Origin: Chloroflexota bacterium
GTDB lineage: Bacteria > Chloroflexota > Dehalococcoidia > SM23-28-2 > RBG-16-64-32
Reading direction: 5' to 3'
NCBI GenBank assembly: GCA_022561095.1
Contig: JADFRV010000128.1
Span: forward strand, 1-6,531
DNA length: 6,531 bases
The first letter of the stretch is position 1, and every line of letters starts with the position of its first letter. The position numbers and the translations under genes were made by a program. The notes under the pieces were generated by a model that saw only the letters and a program-made list of their open reading frames with translations, had not been told where the DNA came from and searched no databases. Shown here one piece after another: positions 1-3,906 of this stretch.

Positions 1-2
1 GA

Positions 3-236
3 GGCCGCGGCGGCTACAGGGAACGACGCGCGGGGGTAAGTTTCAGCTTTGGAAAGCGATGCCAGCGCGGGCGGCTGCAGGGGTGGTCGGGCGAGCTGTC
101 GTTGCGGGTGGAAAACGTATCGGTCAGTGACGTGGACGTGTTCGCTTCCCGCGAAATCCGCGACGACGAGGGCTCGAACATTATGACCAGTATCAAGGCG
201 ACCATGGTGCGCGATCGGACCGACAACCGCTTCGTA
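3..236 (+). CDS. Unidentified coding fragment, open at the left edge
   Basis: This frame is open from the left edge and has strong G/C preference at third codon positions between roughly 85 and 236, as expected for a real gene in GC-rich DNA. The reading includes WSGELSLRVENVSVSDVDVF and then EIRDDEGSNIMTSIKATMV, a pattern of alternating hydrophobic residues that suggests beta strands. I do not recognise the family. A TTG at 102 could serve as a start but nothing favours it, and the frame continues upstream, so the gene probably begins outside the window. Past about 236 the same frame runs on without a stop into the permease at 480, but from about 310 it becomes rich in Arg, His and Gln, as an out-of-frame reading would. 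The true coding signal therefore appears to end near 236-245. The minus-strand readings here are Ser-rich or low in third-position GC and look like shadows. Confidence 0.35.
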
Positions 237-242
237 CCTACG

Positions 243-374
243 TCGGGTGACCGGCTTCGGCTGGGCTATGAACAGTTCGGTCTGCTCGGCGGGGATCACT
301 TCTTTGGTAAAGCCCTGGTCGCGCAAGCTGATCCCCACCATCGCACGGGTCGCCAGCTTCGCCAGCGGCAACCC
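243..374 (-). pseudogene. carB: Internal fragment of carbamoyl-phosphate synthase large chain (CarB-like)
   Basis: Read on the minus strand from 374 down to 243, the translation begins GLPLAKLATRAMVG and continues SLRDQGFTKEVIP. This resembles the segment of the large subunit of carbamoyl-phosphate synthase in the second ATP-grasp half, just after the conserved asparagine-proline-arginine stretch, usually of the form G-V-P-L-A-K-x-A-x-R-x-M-x-G followed by K-E-V-I-P. The following TELFIAQPKPV could align with the family's V-K-E/A-P-V-F stretch, though weakly. CarB is normally about 1070 residues, so only about 44 are present. Upstream on this strand the similarity stops at about 374 and the frame soon meets stop codons; downstream it fades by 243. 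Neither a start nor a stop belongs to it. I infer a stray gene piece joined at both ends. The identification rests on recall of the family pattern, and an unrelated protein is possible. Confidence 0.45.
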
Positions 375-462
375 CACCGCCGCCAGCGATGCCCTCCAGG
401 TGCTGGTCCCCACGCTCTTTCACGCCTACGACATCATGAAGGGTGGGGGCCATGGTCCCTAG
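375..462 (+). CDS. Possible 3' end of a gene upstream of the permease
   Basis: A plus-strand frame with very high third-position GC ends at a TAG at 460-462, directly before the AGGAG at 461-465 that may serve the next gene. Its last residues include SDALQVLVPTLFHAYDIMKG, which has amphipathic character. If real, it is the tail of the gene preceding the permease, 17 bp away and plausibly in the same operon. The frame is open back to 247, but there it overlaps the CarB-like reading on the other strand, so only the part right of about 375 is proposed. I do not recognise the protein. The stretch could instead be non-coding junction sequence. Confidence 0.22.
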
Positions 463-479
463 GAGCCTGCCCGCCTCAA

Positions 480-1235
480 ATGCCGGGACCTCACCTGCCT
501 GTTGAGCTGCTGCCGGTACTCTTTTTCTTCGTGGCGCTCATGTATTCCAGCGTCGGTCTGGGTGGCGGATCGTCCTATACCGCTCTGATGGTGATCTTCG
601 GGCTCAGCCACCGGGTGATTCCCACCACCTCGCTCACACTCAACTTGCTGGTGAGCTTCCTTGGCATGGTAAACTTCTGGCGCGGGGGCCACCTATCGTT
701 ACGTCTGGTGGCCCCCTTTCTGCTGGCCTCTGTGCCCCTGGCATACCTGGGTGGCGCGCTCAGCCTCTCCCAGGAGCTATTTCACTGGCTCCTGCTGGGC
801 AGCTTGGTGCTGGTGGCGGCGCGCATCTACCTGTGGCGTGGCCAGTCCCTGGAAACCAGTCTCACCCCGGGCCAGCGCTGGGCCGTGTCGCTGAGTTTGG
901 GGGGCGCCCTGGGCTTTATCGCCGGCACGGTGGGCATCGGCGGCGGCATCTACCTGGTGCCGCTTATCCTGGCCTTAGGCCTGGCGGCTGAAAAGGAGGC
1001 CGCCGCCGCCGGGGCTATCTTCATCTGGAGCAACTCACTCGCCGGGGTCATCTCCCGGACCCAACGGGGCACTTTCGAGACCGCCACCATCCTGCCGTTG
1101 GCCGTGGCGGTGGTGGCCGGCGGCTATCTGGGTTCGCGCCTCGGCGCCACCCGCCTGGGGCCCGACACCATCCGGAAAACGCTGGGTGTCATCATTCTCA
1201 TCGGCATTGTTTTTCTCATCGGGCGGCTCATATGA
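480..1235 (+). CDS. TauE/SafE (TSUP, DUF81) family membrane permease
   Basis: This encodes a 251-residue, very hydrophobic protein of the size usual for the TSUP family (TauE/SafE/YfcA), inner-membrane carriers linked to sulfite, sulfonate, sulfoacetate or other small-anion transport. About seven to eight hydrophobic segments are visible, including residues 8-28, 50-66, 74-92, 102-117, 134-150, 154-170, 203-217 and 234-250. The internal duplication of the family shows in two glycine-rich motifs: SSVGLGGGSSYTALMVIFG near residues 23-41 and GTVGIGGGIYLVPLILALG near 149-167. The ATG at 480 is chosen because the frame upstream (102-479) has the composition of an out-of-frame reading and because AGGAG lies at 461-465, though its 14-base spacing is long. 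The TGA overlaps the ATG of moeA (ATGA at 1232-1235), which indicates translational coupling. Substrate cannot be read from the sequence. Coupling to molybdenum cofactor synthesis would suit sulfite or another oxyanion, but that is inference. Confidence 0.85.
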   Translation: MPGPHLPVELLPVLFFFVALMYSSVGLGGGSSYTALMVIFGLSHRVIPTTSLTLNLLVSFLGMVNFWRGGHLSLRLVAPFLLASVPLAYLGGALSLSQELFHWLLLGSLVLVAARIYLWRGQSLETSLTPGQRWAVSLSLGGALGFIAGTVGIGGGIYLVPLILALGLAAEKEAAAAGAIFIWSNSLAGVISRTQRGTFETATILPLAVAVVAGGYLGSRLGATRLGPDTIRKTLGVIILIGIVFLIGRLI

Positions 1236-2014
1236 TCTCGGTGGCCCAGGCACATGAGTCGATTCAGGCGCATCTGAACCCGCCGCAACCGGGCGAATCG
1301 GTCAGTTTTCAGGCCGCTGCGGGCCGCGTTTTGGCGCAGGACATCGTGGCCACCATGCCCCAGCCCCGTTTCACCAACTCCGCCATGGACGGCTTTGCAG
1401 TCCGGTCAGCCGACACGGCGACGGCCAGCAATGAACAGGCCGTGCCCCTGCGCGTCACGGGGGTTGTGTCGGCGGGGGATGGTGGCGAGCTGGCCATCAA
1501 GCCGGGGGAGTGCGCCCAGGTCATGACCGGCGCTGCTCTGCCGCAAGGGGCCGATGCGGTGGTGAAGGTAGAGGACACCGCCGGCTTCGGCGCCGACACC
1601 ATTCACATCGAGTCGCCTATCGACGTCGGTCACTTCGTCCGTCAGCGGGGCGAGGAGGTGATGCAGGGCCAGCTCTTGGTGCCCGCGGGCACCCGCGTTA
1701 CCGCCGGCGAGATCGGCATGCTGGCAACCTACGGCTACGCCCAGGTGGAGGTCGCTCCCCGGCCCACTGTGGCTCTGCTGGTCACGGGCAACGAGCTGGT
1801 TGAGCCCGGCGTGCCCCTGGCGCAGGGACAGGTTTACAATTCCAATCTCCACGTCCTCGCCCGGTTGGCCGCTCAGGTGGGCGCGGAGGTGGTCCACACC
1901 CGCACCATCGGCGATGATCCGGCCGCGCTGCAGGTCTTCCTGAACGAGGCGCTGGAGGCCTGCCAGGTGGTGGTCACCTCCGCGGGCGTTTCCATGGGGC
2001 AGGCGGATCACGTT
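1232..2014 (+). CDS. moeA: Molybdopterin molybdenumtransferase MoeA, cut off at its 3' side
   Basis: MoeA inserts molybdate into adenylated molybdopterin, a late step of molybdenum cofactor synthesis in the cytoplasm. The start is the ATG overlapping the permease stop. Family landmarks occur in order: NSAMDGFAV at residues 49-57, MTGAALPQGADAVVKVED at 98-115, VTGNEL at 184-189, YNSN at 202-205 and TSAGVSMGQADHV at 249-261. The last corresponds to the family's S-G-G-V-S-x-G-x-x-D motif of the molybdopterin-binding (MogA-like) domain, with Ala for the first Gly here. The usual continuation, with the R-P-G-K-P and G-L-P-G-N-P motifs, and the C-terminal domain IV are absent. MoeA is usually about 400-420 residues, so roughly 40 percent is missing. 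The frame stays open to a TGA at 2357-2359, but after about 2014 the protein is no longer MoeA. I infer a breakpoint near 2010-2020 rather than a natural fusion. Confidence 0.85.
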
Positions 2015-2134
2015 CGCGCGGCGCTCGACGCGAGCGGCAATCCCTTGTTCGAGACCTATGCGATCCTGACGTGCTCGGATCTGGAGAATTGCCTGCCCGA
2101 GTTCGTCGAGGACCCCGATCCCGTGCTTCGGAAC
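2015..2134 (+). other. Unidentified coding-like segment between the moeA and dehydrogenase pieces
   Basis: These 120 bases continue the moeA frame and read as a plausible protein with high third-position GC, including SGNPLFETYAILTCSDLEN and then LPEFVEDPDPVLRNAR. The stretch matches neither the expected continuation of MoeA nor the region of 3-hydroxyisobutyrate dehydrogenase that precedes the next piece. It may be a third short fragment trapped between two breakpoints, or a poorly conserved or frameshifted part of either neighbour. No function is assigned. Confidence 0.3.
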
Positions 2135-2517
2135 GCGCGCGCGGTCAACCGGGCGGCCGGCGAGGCCGGCTTCGACATGCTCGACGCGCCGGTCTCGGGC
2201 GGCGTGACGGGCGCCGGGGCGGCACGCTCACCTTCATGGTCGGCGGCGGCGAGGCGGCCTTCGCCCGTGGCGCGCCGGTCCTCGCGGCCATGGGCAAGAC
2301 GATCGTCCACGCCGGCCCGGCGGGCAACGGCCAGGCGGCGAAGATCTGCAACAACATGATCCTCGGCGCCTCGATGATCGTCGTCGGCGAGGCGTTCATG
2401 CTCGCCGAAAGCCTCGGCCTCGACGCCCAGAAGCTGTTCGACATCTCGTCGAAGTCGTCGGGCCAGTGCTGGTCGATGACGAGCTACTGTCCGGTGCCGG
2501 GCCCGGTGCCGGCCTCG
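2135..2517 (+). pseudogene. mmsB: Internal fragment of 3-hydroxyisobutyrate dehydrogenase, with a frameshift
   Basis: 3-Hydroxyisobutyrate dehydrogenase oxidises 3-hydroxyisobutyrate to methylmalonate semialdehyde with NAD in valine breakdown. Frame 2 gives ARAVNRAAGEAGFDMLDAPV then SGGVTGA (2135-2215), where D-A-P-V-S-G-G is the family's substrate-binding motif. From 2221 the protein continues one frame away as GGTLTFMVGGGEAAF, then GQAAKICNNMILG, which holds the catalytic Lys and the conserved Asn, and later SSGQCWSMTSYCPVPGPVPA. Restoring one base in GCCGGGGCGGC at 2213-2223 (for example GCCGAGGGCGGC) rejoins the two halves exactly. The N-terminal Rossmann half with its G-x-G-x-x-G and the last 50 or so residues, including the usual P-A-N-R-D that should follow, are missing. 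The full enzyme is about 295 residues and about 127 are here. Family assignment is firm; the symbol is by homology only and other beta-hydroxyacid dehydrogenases are close. Confidence 0.8.
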
Positions 2518-2864
2518 AGCGCCAGTTCCGTCACCGGCCGGGGCGGGCCTTCGGCCAGGATCTTCAACACCCGTTCCCGGGCCTTGGTCTTGCGGAACCC
2601 CTCGGCCTTGGGGTTCAGCGCATAGGCGCTCACCGGTTTCGGCGGGTTCAGCGCCTCAGGCACGCTCATCGCCATTTTCAACACCGCGCCGGGGGCGCTG
2701 AGGGTATAGCGCGCCACCCAGTCGATGAACCGGCGGCAGACCTCGGGCAAGGGCGGACAGTCGAGGCGGGCGAAGACGTCTTTCATTTTCGCCTCGGCAA
2801 CGCCGCCTTCGGCTTTTCCCCAGACGACGCCGGTGGCCTTGCGGGCGCCCAGGGGAACGGTAAC
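2494..2864 (-). pseudogene. priA: N-terminal fragment of primosomal protein N' (PriA)
   Basis: PriA is the helicase that recognises stalled replication forks and reloads the replisome. Read on the minus strand from 2864, the translation runs VTVPLGARKATGVVWGKAEG, KMKDVFARLDCPPLPEV, RRFIDWVARYTLSAPGAVLK, VPEALNPPKPV and, at the far end, RVLKILAEGPPRPVTELALE. This order fits the DNA 3'-end-binding domain, where V-x-V-P-L-G and G-V-V-W are typical, the W-V-A-x-Y-T-L-x-P-P-G-A-V-L-x-M segment common in alphaproteobacterial PriA, and the beginning of the winged-helix domain. The start region, the whole helicase motor and the zinc-binding region are absent (about 124 of roughly 730 residues). An ATG on this strand at 2786 is internal, since the clear PriA reading continues upstream of it. 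The frame stops at 2484-2486, but the similarity ends in the GC-rich palindrome at 2491-2514 shared with the neighbouring fragment. Confidence 0.78.
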
Positions 2865-2865
2865 G

Positions 2866-3044
2866 CTCGTGGGCCAAAGGGAAAGTCTACTTCGGGCGGC
2901 GTCAGCGTCATGGCTCAGGTCGCCGGCACCCGCTCCCGCGAGCCCGTGGGCGCAGGCAATCGAAAGGTGGGCCGCAACGAGCCCTGTCCATGTGGCAGCG
3001 GACGCAAGTACAAGAAGTGTTGCGGGAGCGGCCAGTCTATCTAA
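2866..3044 (+). CDS. secA: C-terminal tail with SEC-C zinc motif, probably the 3' end of secA
   Basis: The last 25 or so codons before the TAA at 3042-3044 read KVGRNEPCPCGSGRKYKKCC and then GSGQSI. This is the SEC-C motif, C-x-C-x8-C-C/H, with its cysteines at 2985, 2991, 3018 and 3021. The motif binds zinc and sits at the extreme C terminus of many SecA ATPases, where it contacts SecB or ribosomes. The preceding 30 residues (SGGVSVMAQVAGTRSREPVG and on) are a polar, low-complexity linker, as expected between the SecA helical scaffold and the motif. No SecA motor sequence is present because the PriA piece abuts at about 2865. An alternative is a free-standing SEC-C protein of 44 residues starting at the ATG at 2910, but that start has no evident ribosome binding site. 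The motif is certain; assignment to secA is likely. Confidence 0.62.
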
Positions 3045-3055
3045 AGGTTGGAACG

Positions 3056-3739
3056 ATGACCCGTCGCGCAGCTTCCCCTGATTGCAGCCCGCAGGTAGAC
3101 GATCTCCTCGCCCGGCTGCGGGAGTTGGTGGAGAGCGGTGAGCGCCACTGGTTCACGGCCGTCTTGGAGGGGGCGGGGCAGTGGCCGCTTGCCGAAGAGG
3201 TGGTGGACGGCCGCCGCTACCGCTACTTGATCGGCGGCGAGGCGTTCGATTGGTTGCTGCTGGCGGAGCGGCTGTGTAAGGCGCTGGCGGACGTGACTCC
3301 TCAGGATGAGCGCGAGGCGCTCCTGATGCACGGGCGCTTTCCCATTGAGGTATCCGAAGAGGAGTTTCGCCGGCTGCTGGGGCCCGCTAAGCACCGCGCA
3401 CACCTTAACTTCTTCTACGGAGTTCAGGTGGAGCAGGCGCTACAGCTAGGCGTCGCTCAGGAGGTGCACAAGGAGCAGCAGTGCCAGATATGGGAGAACG
3501 GCCACATCGACGAGGAGGTCTGCAACCGCATCTACGGCGCCACCCGTCAGGAGCTGTTAGAAAAGTTCCGTCAGACGGATGGACTGTCCGGCGATGAGCT
3601 CTCCTCGGGCGGCTCGCACGAGTTCACGTACTGGCTATTCAAGCACAGAGTGAGTAACGCCGACCCGGCGCGGGTCGCCAGCGACACCCGTAAGGGCCTG
3701 GCGATGCTCTCCCGGTTGCCATCGGGCGGACGCCATTAG
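3056..3739 (+). CDS. Conserved-looking protein of unknown function, 227 residues
   Basis: I do not recognise the family. The ATG at 3056 lies 11 bases after the SEC-C stop and is preceded by AAAGG at 3043-3047, so the two genes are probably co-transcribed. The protein is soluble in appearance, without signal peptide, membrane segment or cysteine pattern. Residues 11-40 are a charged, probably helical stretch ending HWFTAVLEGAGQWPL. Residues 52-80 contain RRYRYLIGGEAFDWLLLAER, rich in aromatics and leucine. Residues 84-108 are acidic helix. Residues 110-150 include HRAHLNFFYGVQVEQALQLG and then a Gln-, Glu- and His-rich part, and residues 188-200 read HEFTYWLFKHRVS. The repeated aromatic clusters and regular codon use argue for a real conserved gene. 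It ends at TAG 3737-3739, just before the promoter region of the transporter operon. No catalytic motif stands out and I assign no role. Confidence 0.8.
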   Translation: MTRRAASPDCSPQVDDLLARLRELVESGERHWFTAVLEGAGQWPLAEEVVDGRRYRYLIGGEAFDWLLLAERLCKALADVTPQDEREALLMHGRFPIEVSEEEFRRLLGPAKHRAHLNFFYGVQVEQALQLGVAQEVHKEQQCQIWENGHIDEEVCNRIYGATRQELLEKFRQTDGLSGDELSSGGSHEFTYWLFKHRVSNADPARVASDTRKGLAMLSRLPSGGRH

Positions 3740-3746
3740 CATCGAA

Positions 3747-3772
3747 GCGCAATGCGCGAAAATCTGACGTCA
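3747..3772. promoter_or_regulatory. Small inverted repeats upstream of the transporter promoter
   Basis: GCGCAATGCGC at 3747-3757 is a short inverted repeat (4-bp arms), and TGACGTCA at 3765-3772 is a perfect 8-bp palindrome about 18 bp upstream of the -35 box. Either could be part of an activator or operator site for the transporter operon. The first could also form a weak hairpin just after the upstream gene, but it has no T-run to make it a terminator. Both are short enough to occur by chance. Confidence 0.2.
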
Positions 3773-3789
3773 ATTGATGTGCTGCGGGC

Positions 3790-3818
3790 TTGACATTGAG
3801 TGAGTATTCGCCTATAAA
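3790..3818 (+). promoter_or_regulatory. Sigma70-type promoter of the peptide transporter operon
   Basis: TTGACA at 3790-3795 is a perfect -35 consensus. TATAAA at 3813-3818 is one base from the TATAAT consensus, and the spacer is exactly 17 bp. The surroundings (about 3760-3845) are clearly AT-richer than the genes either side. Transcription would start near 3825, giving a leader of about 80 bases before the ATG at 3907. Nothing in the leader matches a riboswitch I know. The site fits a housekeeping sigma factor; regulation cannot be read from it. Confidence 0.72.
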
Positions 3819-3895
3819 AAGTATCGAGTTAGCCCGTATTACAGTTGCTTCCACGGCGTCCTTGGAGACGAAGGCCAAACGGTTATCGTCCTGAG

Positions 3896-3903
3896 AGGAG
3901 GAG
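3896..3903 (+). promoter_or_regulatory. Strong ribosome binding site for the substrate-binding protein
   Basis: AGGAGGAG lies just upstream of the ATG at 3907, with five bases between AGGAGG and the start codon. It is a near-perfect Shine-Dalgarno sequence and fixes this start. It suggests high translation, as is usual for transporter binding proteins made in excess over their membrane parts. Confidence 0.75.
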
Positions 3904-3906
3904 ACC

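Noticed and set aside
237..266. PTSGDRLRLG, reminiscent of the urease alpha subunit N terminus (P-T-T-G-D-R-V-R-L-G)
   Set aside because: The match is ten residues long; neither the sequence before nor after resembles UreB or UreC, so chance is the better explanation.
102..479. Treating the open frame from 102 as a long N-terminal part of the permease (377 residues)
   Set aside because: From about 310 to 470 the frame reads as Arg/His/Gln-rich shadow sequence, the opposite strand shows a CarB-like reading, and the family starts at the ATG at 480 by length and topology.
1406..2011. 201-residue minus-strand open frame opposite moeA
   Set aside because: Gly/His/Leu/Arg-rich composition typical of antisense readings in GC-rich genes; the plus strand is clearly MoeA.
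1232..2359. A natural MoeA-dehydrogenase fusion protein
   Set aside because: Both parts are truncated inside domains, an unrelated stretch lies between them, and the dehydrogenase leaves the frame at 2216, so no working fusion could be made.
3747..3757. Rho-independent terminator after the 227-residue protein gene
   Set aside because: The stem is only four base pairs with a three-base loop and is not followed by a T-run.
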